Part shown: piece by piece, positions 1 to 7,538 of the stretch
How positions within the stretch are numbered: the stretch's first letter is position 1
How the letters are laid out: each line of letters begins with the position of its first letter
Source: Marinospirillum sp031581385
GTDB lineage: Bacteria; Pseudomonadota; Gammaproteobacteria; Pseudomonadales; Halomonadaceae
Assembly: GCF_044810985.1 (NCBI RefSeq)
Contig: NZ_CP085242.1
Location: forward strand, 2,418,001-2,482,000
DNA length: 64,000 bases
Direction: 5' to 3'
Made by a program: the position numbers and the translations under genes
Notes under the pieces: model-generated
What the model saw: only the letters and a program-made list of their open reading frames with translations
Database searches by the model: none
Told to the model about the DNA's origin: nothing

Positions 1-181
1 CCAGATGGCTTTCCCGATCATCCACAGCAGGCAGATCAGCCGGTGGCTGATACAACCAGGGGCTTTGCCAGACCAGCCACCAGTAGCTGGCCAGCAGCAA
101 GGGTAAAAGCCCACTGATTAACAGCAGGGTCTGGGTTTTGCTCAGTCGACGCTTTTGGGGGTGTTTGGGCCTTTTACTCAA
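1..181 (-). CDS. N-terminal part of a membrane-anchored protein (partial)
   Basis: The reverse strand is open from a TTG at 181 to the window edge; a TAG lies three codons upstream at 190-188 and an AGGGA-like Shine-Dalgarno sits near 195, so the start is constrained. The visible ~60 residues begin with a basic stretch (SKRPKHPQKRRLSKTQ), followed by one hydrophobic segment (LLLISGLLPLLLASYWWLVW) and then a polar part. This is the pattern of an N-terminal membrane anchor with a periplasmic body. The rest is outside the window, so I cannot name the family. It is divergent from the ferritin-like gene with about 60 bp between starts, so the two probably share a promoter region. Confidence 0.5.
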   Translation of the reverse strand, partial: MSKRPKHPQKRRLSKTQTLLLISGLLPLLLASYWWLVWQSPWLYQPPADLPAVDDRESHL

Positions 182-241
182 AATCTGCTAGATTCCCTAG
201 GGTTATATGTTATTTACCAGCTTAACGATGAGGAGCTGACT

Positions 242-532
242 ATGTCGAATGAAGGCTATCATGAACCTGTTGCCGAACTGACGGATGAAACGCGGGACTT
301 CCACCGTGCCATCGTATCCCTGATGGAGGAGCTGGAAGCTGTGGACTGGTACAACCAAAGGGTTGATGCCTGCAAGAACAAGGAGCTGGCCGCCATTCTT
401 GCCCATAATCGTGATGAAGAAATCGAACATGCCGCCATGGCGCTGGAGTGGATCAGACGCAACAATTCGGTTTTTGACAAGTACCTTAAGGAATTCTTGT
501 TCACCGATAAGCCTCTGGGTCATCACGACTGA
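242..532 (+). CDS. Encapsulated-ferritin-type (EncFtn) ferroxidase, untagged
   Basis: A 96-residue four-glutamate/histidine helical protein that matches the EncFtn family: the core runs HRAIVSLMEELEAVDWYNQR, then AHNRDEEIEHAAMALEWIRR. By alignment in memory with Rhodospirillum rubrum EncFtn, E30, E60 and H63 correspond to its ferroxidase ligands E32, E62 and H65, and W36/Y37 to W38/Y39. EncFtn forms decamers whose dimer interface holds the di-iron site, oxidising Fe(II) inside encapsulin shells. The ATG at 242 follows GAGGAG at good distance; the longer frame upstream lacks a start signal. Odd points: the protein stops after PLGHHD, without the C-terminal encapsulin-targeting peptide, and no encapsulin gene is visible. 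It may work free in the cytosol. A terminator follows immediately, so it is monocistronic. Confidence 0.85.
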   Translation: MSNEGYHEPVAELTDETRDFHRAIVSLMEELEAVDWYNQRVDACKNKELAAILAHNRDEEIEHAAMALEWIRRNNSVFDKYLKEFLFTDKPLGHHD

Positions 533-543
533 GCGGTCTGACG

Positions 544-570
544 GGCCTGCCAGGGTGCAGGCCTTTTTTT
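544..570 (+). terminator. Rho-independent terminator of the ferritin-like gene
   Basis: GGCCTGC (544-550) pairs with GCAGGCC (557-563) around a 6-nt loop and is followed by seven T residues. Confidence 0.85.
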
Positions 571-669
571 ATTGTAACTGGCAAAAACTTTAACTGGGTC
601 AGGTTTTTTCTTGTAGCTGCTCTGCTATCCTTGGTGGCAGGTCATTTAATGATAAGGAAAGGCAGGCTG

Positions 670-1245
670 ATGAAACAGATCAATACGCTTAGGCACAAAA
701 TAATGCAGCTGCTGAGTCGGCTGGAATTCTTCAAGGACTTCCCGGAAACCGACAAGCAATTGCTGGTTGAAGGCAAGGGAATGATTGTGCTGGCAGAGGA
801 AGGTGAATACGTCATCAAACAGGGCAGTGTTGACCCCACTCTGTACATTCCCCTGAGTGGCGAGCTGGATGTGCGCATGACCAATGAAGCCGGCAAGGAA
901 GTGAGAATTGCCTCCATTCCTCCCGGAGAAACCGTCGGTGAAGTGGCTTTTTTAACCGATAGCCCCAGAACTGCCAGTGTGGTGGCCACCCGGCAGACGG
1001 TTCTTTTCCGCTGCAGCCGGGTTGCTCTCAAGACCATGGCACCTTCGGCCAGGGAAAAAATCAAGGATCAGATCATCCTGAAGCTGGTGGAGCGTCTGCA
1101 GCAGAAAAATCTGGAACTGAGCAATCAGGGGGGTATTAAAAAACCCCAGAAACCGGTTTCAGAAAAACTGGATGAAGAGGAATCAATTGCTCCAGAAGGG
1201 AACCAGGAAGGGGATCAGCAGCATGAGAGCGAGGATGCGAAATAG
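670..1245 (+). CDS. Cyclic-nucleotide-binding (cNMP) domain protein
   Basis: A 191-residue cytoplasmic protein. Residues ~15-130 form a Crp-type cNMP-binding beta-barrel: FFKDFPETDKQLL, then a glycine turn (EEGEYVIKQG), and the phosphate-binding-cassette region around PGETVGEVAFLTDSPRTASV. There is no C-terminal winged helix; the tail (~150-191) is charged, low-complexity and rich in E, Q and K, so it is not a DNA-binding Crp/Fnr protein. Such stand-alone domains usually modulate a partner by ligand binding; the partner here is unknown. I chose ATG 670 (GGCAGG just upstream) over the upstream in-frame TTG 631 and ATG 649. Its last 63 bp overlap the 3' end of the convergent AbrB-type gene. Confidence 0.75.
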   Translation: MKQINTLRHKIMQLLSRLEFFKDFPETDKQLLVEGKGMIVLAEEGEYVIKQGSVDPTLYIPLSGELDVRMTNEAGKEVRIASIPPGETVGEVAFLTDSPRTASVVATRQTVLFRCSRVALKTMAPSAREKIKDQIILKLVERLQQKNLELSNQGGIKKPQKPVSEKLDEEESIAPEGNQEGDQQHESEDAK

Positions 1246-2202
1246 GTGGTGAGCGGCAATGAAGACCGGGTCCACCCCCAGAGCCAGGGCCACCATGGCC
1301 ATTTCACCAACACCGCCGGGGGTCATGGTTAACAGAGCCGTTGCAAAAGGGATTTCCAATAGCCAGTACATGATCGCGGCGGTGAAAGCCGCCAGGCTTA
1401 GAGCAACCAGGGTTGCCCCCAAAGCATGCTTTCCCAACCAGAGAATTTCTTGCAGTCGGGTGCCGTAAAAGCGTGCCCCGATGGACCCGCCCAATACCAG
1501 AAAGGTCGCAGCTACCAGAACCTGAGGGCCTGCAAAGGCATGCCCTGACAGGGCTGCTGCCACGCTCATGAACAGAGGGGCAGTGAATTCGGGGGTCGGC
1601 AGCCGCAACCTTTTACCCAGCCACCAGGCAGGGGCAATGCCCAAGAGTAGCCAGAGATTGTCCGGTTCCTGAAACAGGGGGTTGCTGGCGGCATCCGGCG
1701 GAGTGAAAAAAAACCAGAACAGTGAAGGCACCAGGAGCACAACAAATGTCAGCCTCAGAGCGTGAGCCAGAGTGATTTTACGTTCATCGCCTCCGGCTTG
1801 GCCGCCCATCATAATCATGGAAGTCATGGCACCGGGCACAGCAGAAAACCAGCTGGATGCCTTGTCAAAGCCAGCCACTTTACGAAAGTAAAAAGCCACT
1901 CCCAGAATAATCAAAACCACGCCGAAGCTTAATATCGCCAGACTGGCGGGCCAGTTGCTGGCCTGGGCCAGAGTATCCTGGCTGGCCTGCCCACCCAGAA
2001 TCACGCCGAGACTGCCCAGAAACCAGCCCCTCAATCGGGGCTTGATGCCCACGGGCAACCCGGTCAGAGAAACCAACAGGTTGGCCACCAAAGGGCCCAG
2101 CATCCAGGCCAGGGGCACGTTCAACCAATAAAAAATCAGGCCACCGGCCAGCCCGACCCAGAGGGTATTGAGCAGCTTTAATAAAACCGAGAAGTGCACC
2201 AA
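1183..2202 (-). CDS. AbrB-family integral membrane protein
   Basis: A ~339-residue polytopic protein with about ten hydrophobic segments in two similar halves, the hallmark of the membrane AbrB family (PF05145; E. coli AbrB/YbgN), often misnamed ammonia monooxygenase. Diagnostic stretches are WVGLAGGLIFYWLNVPLAWMLGP near the N-terminus and PGGVGEMAMVALALGVDP near the C-terminus. It is unrelated to the Bacillus DNA-binding AbrB. The biochemical role is not established; transport of a small molecule is usually assumed. The start is TTG 2202 or GTG 2199, both behind a GGGGAA ribosome site; no ATG is suitable. The 3' end runs 63 bp into the convergent cNMP gene. Confidence 0.75.
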   Translation of the reverse strand: MVHFSVLLKLLNTLWVGLAGGLIFYWLNVPLAWMLGPLVANLLVSLTGLPVGIKPRLRGWFLGSLGVILGGQASQDTLAQASNWPASLAILSFGVVLIILGVAFYFRKVAGFDKASSWFSAVPGAMTSMIMMGGQAGGDERKITLAHALRLTFVVLLVPSLFWFFFTPPDAASNPLFQEPDNLWLLLGIAPAWWLGKRLRLPTPEFTAPLFMSVAAALSGHAFAGPQVLVAATFLVLGGSIGARFYGTRLQEILWLGKHALGATLVALSLAAFTAAIMYWLLEIPFATALLTMTPGGVGEMAMVALALGVDPVFIAAHHLFRILALMLLIPFLVPFWSN

Positions 2203-2316
2203 CGAGCTTCCCCTTGCGTGCCATCAAAAGCGGCAAGAATAGCAGAAACCCTGGCCCCAGGCTAAAGCGGTGTTACCCATGGATATTACTCGGAGTAACG
2301 TCGATGTGAAGGAGGG

Positions 2317-2883
2317 TTACAGGTAAGGGGGTGTGCAAGCACTGATGATCACACACTCCTCCTCCCCGATATTACGAAAACGGTGCGGCTGGCGGCTGTC
2401 AAAAAGATAGGCATCACCGGCTTTTAAAACCGCCTGATGTTCACCCACCGTCAGCTCAATTTCCCCCTGGATGACAATGCCTCCTTCCTCGGATTCATGC
2501 TCCAGCATGCTCTCCCCGGTATCGGCACCGGGGGCATAGTGTTCATGCAGGAGTTGCAGGCTGTGATGCTGCATATTGCCCACCTGGCGAAAGCTTAAAT
2601 CCCCTTCGGTCAAGGGCACCAGTTCATGGGCGCGAAAGAAAATCCGGTTTTCTTCCGGTGCTTCCAGGGAAAAGAAGCTGCTCAGGCTGATGGGAATGCC
2701 ATCCAGCACTTTTTTCAAGGAAGCAACGGAGGGGCTGGATTGATTGGATTCAATCAGGGAAATGGCAGCATGAGTGACTCCTGCCCGGCGAGCCAGCTCG
2801 CGCTGGGAAAGCCCGGCCTGCTCCCGCAGGTGTTTGAGTCGGTGCCCGAGATTGAGTTGGGAATTGGCAATTGAGCTTTTCAT
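2317..2883 (-). CDS. PuuR-like regulator: XRE helix-turn-helix plus cupin
   Basis: A 188-residue two-domain regulator. Residues ~12-66 are an XRE/Cro helix-turn-helix (LGHRLKHLREQAGLSQRELA, then THAAISLIESNQSSPS); residues ~115-185 are a cupin sensor (EGGIVIQGEIELTVGEH, DAYLFDSRQPHRFRN). This is the build of PuuR, which represses putrescine-utilisation genes and is relieved by putrescine. It is divergent from a PotABCD-like transporter and gabT, which suggests it controls them in response to a polyamine or omega-amino acid; the ligand is inferred. ATG 2883 is the only reasonable start. An AT-rich inverted repeat at 2957-2972 in the shared intergenic region is a candidate operator. Confidence 0.85.
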   Translation of the reverse strand: MKSSIANSQLNLGHRLKHLREQAGLSQRELARRAGVTHAAISLIESNQSSPSVASLKKVLDGIPISLSSFFSLEAPEENRIFFRAHELVPLTEGDLSFRQVGNMQHHSLQLLHEHYAPGADTGESMLEHESEEGGIVIQGEIELTVGEHQAVLKAGDAYLFDSRQPHRFRNIGEEECVIISACTPPYL

Positions 2884-2956
2884 GGTGTTGTTTATGCACT
2901 CTTTTGATTCGCGATCCAGACCATCTGACAGCTGCTGGTGCAGTTTGATTCGACCG

Positions 2957-2972
2957 GTTAATTAAAATTAAC
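2957..2972. promoter_or_regulatory. Inverted repeat between puuR-like and transporter genes
   Basis: GTTAAT-TAAA-ATTAAC is a perfect 6-bp inverted repeat with a 4-bp spacer, between the divergent regulator (start 2883) and the transporter operon (start 3142). A TTGACG -35-like hexamer begins at 2975, directly beside it. It is a plausible operator for the PuuR-like protein; this role is inferred from position only. Confidence 0.4.
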
Positions 2973-3141
2973 ACTTGACGAATGGAGACAGCGGTTTTTT
3001 TACAAGTTGGCCTAATTTATGCTTATAAATAACCAAAATTAAGGTTGTACAAGCTGATTGCAAGCAAAAAGCAGACCTTTAGGGTTATGAGTGTCAATTT
3101 TATTTAACGCCGCCCGGCTTTTCTGGTTAGGAGGAAGATCT

Positions 3142-4257
3142 ATGTCTGCCGCTTCAAACAAGGATCCTCTGGTGAGGTTTTGTGGGGTGCAAAAAACCTT
3201 TGATGGTGAAAACCTGGTGGTCAAGGATCTGAATCTGTCCATTGGTCAGGGCGAGTTTGTCACTCTTCTGGGTCCTTCCGGTTCAGGTAAAACCACCTGT
3301 TTAATGATGCTGGCCGGTTTTGAGACCCCCACCTCCGGGGATATTTACCTGGCTGAAGAACGCTTGAATACCCAACCCCCTCACAAACGCAACCTGGGCA
3401 TGGTGTTTCAGAATTATGCTCTGTTTCCGCATATGACCGTGGAAGAAAATCTGCGCTTTCCCCTGAGTGCCCGCAAGGTGCCTAAAGCGGAAGCTGATCA
3501 GAGAGTAAAACGGATTCTGGACAAAATCCAGCTGGGTGAATTTGCCAAGCGTCGTCCTGCGCAGTTGTCAGGGGGTCAGCAGCAGCGGGTTGCCCTGGCT
3601 CGTGCCCTGGTTTTCGAGCCACGGCTGGTGTTGATGGATGAACCCCTGGGCGCACTGGATAAACAGCTTCGTGAGCAGATGCAACTGGAAATCAAGCATT
3701 TGCATGAGCAGCTGGGTCTGACGGTGGTTTTTGTTACTCACGACCAAAGTGAAGCTCTGACCATGTCGGATCGGGTGGCGGTCTTCAATGATGGCGTGAT
3801 TCAGCAGATTGACACTCCCCAGAACCTTTATGAAAAACCCGCCAATGCTTTTGTGGCCCAGTTCATCGGTGAGAACAACACCTTCGATGGACGCATTGAG
3901 TCCCTTGAGGGTGATTACTGCCAGGTCAGCTTTGGTCAGGGACTCAGCACTGGAGCCAGGGTCGTTAATGTGCGGGAAAAAGGGGCTCCGACCAGTCTCT
4001 CCATCCGACCGGAAAGAGTGCAGCTGAATGGAGCTTCCAAGGGCCTCGCCAATCAGGTGACCGGTCGCATTGAGGAATTCATTTATTTGGGTGATCACCT
4101 GCGGGTGCGTTGCTCGGTTGCGGGTAATGACCAGTTTGTGGCCAGGGTGCCCGTCACTGATTTTGCTTCAGACCTGCAGGTGGGGGCAGAGGTGCAACTG
4201 GGCTGGCGCAATGATGATGTTCGTGCTTTAGATAACCACGTGAAGAGAGAGGTATGA
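3142..4257 (+). CDS. Polyamine/amino-acid ABC transporter ATP-binding subunit (PotA-like)
   Basis: A 371-residue ATPase. Walker A GPSGSGKTT, Q-loop region VFQNYALFPHMTVEENL, signature LSGGQQQRVALARAL, Walker B LVLMDEPLGALD and the switch histidine in VFVTHDQSEALT are all present; residues ~280-371 form the TOBE domain typical of PotA/PotG. It energises uptake through the two permeases encoded downstream. ATG 3142 is chosen because a strong AGGAGGAAG precedes it; an in-frame start at 3091 has no such site. It overlaps the solute-binding-protein gene by 4 bp (ATGA), so translation is coupled. Context with a PuuR-like regulator and GabT points to putrescine, spermidine or GABA as substrate. Confidence 0.88.
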   Translation: MSAASNKDPLVRFCGVQKTFDGENLVVKDLNLSIGQGEFVTLLGPSGSGKTTCLMMLAGFETPTSGDIYLAEERLNTQPPHKRNLGMVFQNYALFPHMTVEENLRFPLSARKVPKAEADQRVKRILDKIQLGEFAKRRPAQLSGGQQQRVALARALVFEPRLVLMDEPLGALDKQLREQMQLEIKHLHEQLGLTVVFVTHDQSEALTMSDRVAVFNDGVIQQIDTPQNLYEKPANAFVAQFIGENNTFDGRIESLEGDYCQVSFGQGLSTGARVVNVREKGAPTSLSIRPERVQLNGASKGLANQVTGRIEEFIYLGDHLRVRCSVAGNDQFVARVPVTDFASDLQVGAEVQLGWRNDDVRALDNHVKREV

Positions 4258-5309
4258 AAATGCTGAATATTAAGAAAAAAACCACCTGGCTGAGAGCGGG
4301 AATCCTGGGTTCGGGTTTGTTGCTGGCTTCAACCGCCCAGGCTTTTACCGTGATTTCCTTTGGTGGTGCTTCCGGTGATGCCATGCAAAAAGCCTACTAT
4401 GAGCCTTTTGATGACCAGACCCAGGTTGATCTGGTTCCGGGGGACTATAACGGTGGGCTCTCCCGTATCCGTGCCATGGTGGAAACCGGCAATGTCAGCT
4501 GGGATCTGGTGGAAGTGGAATCCCCCGAGCTGATTCGCGGCTGCTTTGAGGGCATGTTTGAAATCATTGACTGGGAACGCCTCGGGCTCAAGAACCAGCT
4601 GATCGACTCTGCAGTGGAAGAATGTGGTGTGGGCACTTTCGTCTGGTCAACCGTCATGGCTTATAACGCCGACCGCCTGGATAAAGCCCCACAAACCTGG
4701 GCTGACTTCTGGAATGTGGAGGATTTTCCCGGAAAACGCGGCCTGCGCAAGGGTGCCAAATACACGCTGGAATTTGCCCTGATGGCGGATGGTGTGCCTG
4801 CGGATGAAGTCTATGACGTCTTGAGAACCCCGACCGGTGTGGATCGTGCTTTTGCCATGCTGGACAAACTCAAGGATCACATCCAGTGGTGGGAAGCCGG
4901 TGCGCAACCTCCCCAGTGGCTGGTCGCTGGCGATGTGGTTATGTCCTCCTCCTACAACGGGCGTATTGCCGCAGCTCAGGAAGAAGGCCAGAACCTTCAG
5001 ATTGCCTGGAAAGGCAGCATTTATGATCTGGACTACTGGGCCATCGTTTCCGGCAGTGAGCAGGTCGATACCGCCTATGACTTCATCAAGTTTGCCAGCC
5101 AGGCAGACAACCAGGCTGTTTACTCGGCAGAGATCCCCTATGGCCCGGTTAACCCTGAAGCCATCTCACAACTCAGCGACAAGCAGGCCGCACGTATGCC
5201 CACAGCGGATGCCAATCTCGAAGGTGCACTGGCCATGGACACCGGGTTCTGGGTGGATTATGGCGAAGAGCTTGAGCAGCGTTTTAATGCCTGGGCTTCA
5301 AGGCTTTAA
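4254..5309 (+). CDS. Periplasmic solute-binding protein, PotD/PotF type
   Basis: A 351-residue secreted protein with a Sec signal peptide (basic MKMLNIKKKTTWLR, hydrophobic core, cleavage likely after AQA). The mature part is a spermidine/putrescine-type binding protein: VISFGGASGDAMQKAYYEPF at the N-terminus, DLVEVESPELIRGCFEG, and WEAGAQPPQWLVAGDVVMSS near the hinge. It is close to family members annotated as polyamine or ABC-type extracellular binding proteins, but the ligand cannot be read from sequence alone. It sits second in the transporter operon and overlaps the ATPase gene by 4 bp. Confidence 0.85.
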   Translation: MKMLNIKKKTTWLRAGILGSGLLLASTAQAFTVISFGGASGDAMQKAYYEPFDDQTQVDLVPGDYNGGLSRIRAMVETGNVSWDLVEVESPELIRGCFEGMFEIIDWERLGLKNQLIDSAVEECGVGTFVWSTVMAYNADRLDKAPQTWADFWNVEDFPGKRGLRKGAKYTLEFALMADGVPADEVYDVLRTPTGVDRAFAMLDKLKDHIQWWEAGAQPPQWLVAGDVVMSSSYNGRIAAAQEEGQNLQIAWKGSIYDLDYWAIVSGSEQVDTAYDFIKFASQADNQAVYSAEIPYGPVNPEAISQLSDKQAARMPTADANLEGALAMDTGFWVDYGEELEQRFNAWASRL

Positions 5310-5347
5310 AGCGGATTGAATGCATCGCAAGTAATAGGGAGACGATC

Positions 5348-6604
5348 ATGCCCCAGGTTATGCCTGCTGCAAATCCATCACCCGTGTCGGGTCGTGAACT
5401 GAAGCGTCAGTTACGTCATGCTGAGCGGCTGAAAAAATTCAAGGCCTTTGCCCTGGTGCTGCCTTTGGTTTTGTTTCTGCTGCTGGTGTTTGTGCAGCCG
5501 ATTTCCACCATGTTATGGAAGAGTGTGGACAACACCGAGCTGATGGAGGTGATGCCGACCACGGCGACCGGGATTTTGCAGTGGGATGGCCAGGGGCTGC
5601 CATCGGAAAACGTTATGGCGGCTTTTGCGAAGGAATTGCAGGCTTCCCGTAAAGAGGGCGGTCTGGGTCAGGTGGGGCGTCGTCTGAATTATGAAGATCC
5701 GGGTTTTCGGGGTCTCTTGATGCGAACCCTGCGCAAGCTGCCTGATGAGGCCGGGACAAGCGGCTGGAGAACCCTTTTGCCGGAAATTGACCCGGCCTGG
5801 GGCGAGGTGCAAACCTGGCAGGCGATCCAGCGGGCCGCTTCACCCGTGACGGCTCGTTATCTGTTGGCCTCTGTGGATATGGAGCGCAGTGCCCAGGGAG
5901 AAATTCAGGCCGTGGCTGAGGAGCAGCAGGTGTATCGTGCTGTCTTTCAACGCACCCTGATCATTGCCGGAAGCGTGACACTGCTGTGCTTGCTGTTGGG
6001 CTTTCCCCTGGCCTACTTGCTGGCCACCTTGCCGGTAGGCACCAGCAACCTGCTGATGATCTTTGTTCTGCTTCCCTTCTGGACTTCATTGCTGGTGCGA
6101 ACGGCATCCTGGATCGTGCTTTTGCAAACGGGCGGTGTCATCAATACCGGGCTGATGGGGCTGGGGATTCTGGATGAACCCCTGCAACTGGTATTCAACC
6201 GCTTTGGGGTGCTGGTGGCGATGGTGCATATTCTACTGCCCTTCATGATTCTGCCGCTTTACAGCGTGATGAAAGGGATCTCGCCCAGCTATCAGCGAGC
6301 GGCCATTTCTCTGGGTGCCCATCCTTTTGCCGCCTTCTGGAAAGTCTACGTACCCCAGACAGTTTCCGGCGTCGCGGCCGGTGCCCTGTTGGTATTCATT
6401 ATGGCCCTGGGCTACTACATCACCCCTGCGTTGGTCGGGGGTGCTTCGGATCAAATGGTCAGCTACTACGTGGCCTACTACACCAACACCACCAATAATT
6501 GGGGCATGGCCGCAGCTCTGGGCAGCTTGTTGCTGGTGGTGACCCTGTTGCTTTATCTGGTGTACCACCGTCTGGTCAACCAGAAACAGCTGGTAAGGAG
6601 TTAA
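5348..6604 (+). CDS. ABC transporter permease (PotB-like) with large periplasmic insert
   Basis: A 418-residue inner-membrane permease. TM1 (~36-58, FALVLPLVLFLLLVFVQP) is followed by a ~140-residue soluble, presumably periplasmic segment before the next TM segments (~200 onward), which is much longer than in E. coli PotB (about 275 residues in total). The cytoplasmic EAA loop is SLGAHPFAAFWKVYVP. It pairs with the second permease to form the translocation pore. The start ATG 5348 follows a GGGAGACG Shine-Dalgarno. The long insert recurs in some PotB-like permeases of marine bacteria; its role is unknown. Confidence 0.85.
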   Translation: MPQVMPAANPSPVSGRELKRQLRHAERLKKFKAFALVLPLVLFLLLVFVQPISTMLWKSVDNTELMEVMPTTATGILQWDGQGLPSENVMAAFAKELQASRKEGGLGQVGRRLNYEDPGFRGLLMRTLRKLPDEAGTSGWRTLLPEIDPAWGEVQTWQAIQRAASPVTARYLLASVDMERSAQGEIQAVAEEQQVYRAVFQRTLIIAGSVTLLCLLLGFPLAYLLATLPVGTSNLLMIFVLLPFWTSLLVRTASWIVLLQTGGVINTGLMGLGILDEPLQLVFNRFGVLVAMVHILLPFMILPLYSVMKGISPSYQRAAISLGAHPFAAFWKVYVPQTVSGVAAGALLVFIMALGYYITPALVGGASDQMVSYYVAYYTNTTNNWGMAAALGSLLLVVTLLLYLVYHRLVNQKQLVRS

Positions 6605-6608
6605 GCGA

Positions 6609-7436
6609 ATGGCTTTGCAACCCTATGCTTCCCCGCTGGAAAAATTCTGGTACTGGTTTCTGAGGATTTTCAGTGGCCTGGTGCTGCTCTTTTTGATGTT
6701 GCCGGTATTGATCATCGTGCCCCTGTCCTTTAACGGCGGCAGTTTTCTGACCTATCCGCTGGATGGTTTCTCGCTGCGCTGGTATCAGGAAATTTTCAAC
6801 CCGGATGGCCCCTGGCTGGCCTCTTTGAAAAACAGTCTGGTGGTGGCCCCTTTTGCCACTTTACTCTCCATGATTCTGGGCACCCTGGCTGCCGTGGGCC
6901 TGAACCGGGCCGACTTTCCGGGCAAAGGGGTGATTCTGGCCCTGCTGATTTCCCCGATGGTGGTGCCTTTGGTGATTGTGGCTGTGGGCATGTATTTCTT
7001 TTTTGCCCAGGTGGGTTTGCTCAATTCCTATGCCGGTTTGATTCTGGCACACACCGTACTGGGGGTGCCTTTTGTGGTGATTACCGTGAATGCCACCCTT
7101 CAGGGTTTTGATTTTAATCAGGTGCGCGCAGGGGCTAGTTTGGGAGCCAATCCCCTGATGGTTTTTTTCAAGGTGGTACTGCCGCAGATCCTGCCGGGTG
7201 TGGCCTCCGGTGGCCTGTTTGCTTTTGCCACTTCCTTTGATGAGGTGGTTGTGGCCCTGTTTATTGCCAGCCCATCGGAAAGAACCCTGCCCATTCAGAT
7301 GTTCTCGGGTATTCGGGAAAACATCAGTCCGGCCATTGCGGCCATGGCCAGTTTGTTGATCGCTCTGGCCGTGGTGCTGCTACTGGTGATGGAATTGCTG
7401 AGAAGGCGCAATGAGCGTTTCAAGGCGGAAATCTAG
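6609..7436 (+). CDS. ABC transporter permease (PotC-like)
   Basis: A 275-residue six-TM inner-membrane permease of the PotC/PotI type, with the EAA motif GASLGANPLMVFFKVVLP in the cytoplasmic loop and the family motif SFDEVVVALFI afterwards. It completes the transporter with the preceding ATPase, binding protein and PotB-like permease. The gene begins 4 bp after the previous stop, so the two permeases are almost certainly translated from one message. Confidence 0.87.
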   Translation: MALQPYASPLEKFWYWFLRIFSGLVLLFLMLPVLIIVPLSFNGGSFLTYPLDGFSLRWYQEIFNPDGPWLASLKNSLVVAPFATLLSMILGTLAAVGLNRADFPGKGVILALLISPMVVPLVIVAVGMYFFFAQVGLLNSYAGLILAHTVLGVPFVVITVNATLQGFDFNQVRAGASLGANPLMVFFKVVLPQILPGVASGGLFAFATSFDEVVVALFIASPSERTLPIQMFSGIRENISPAIAAMASLLIALAVVLLLVMELLRRRNERFKAEI

Positions 7437-7538
7437 AAGCCTTCTTTGTGGGTGGTCAAGGCCCCCTTCCAGGTGCTACCTTGCCTGAAGGGGTCAAGTA
7501 GAAGTCTAGTCAAAAACAGCCCGAGTGGAGTAGTGGAA

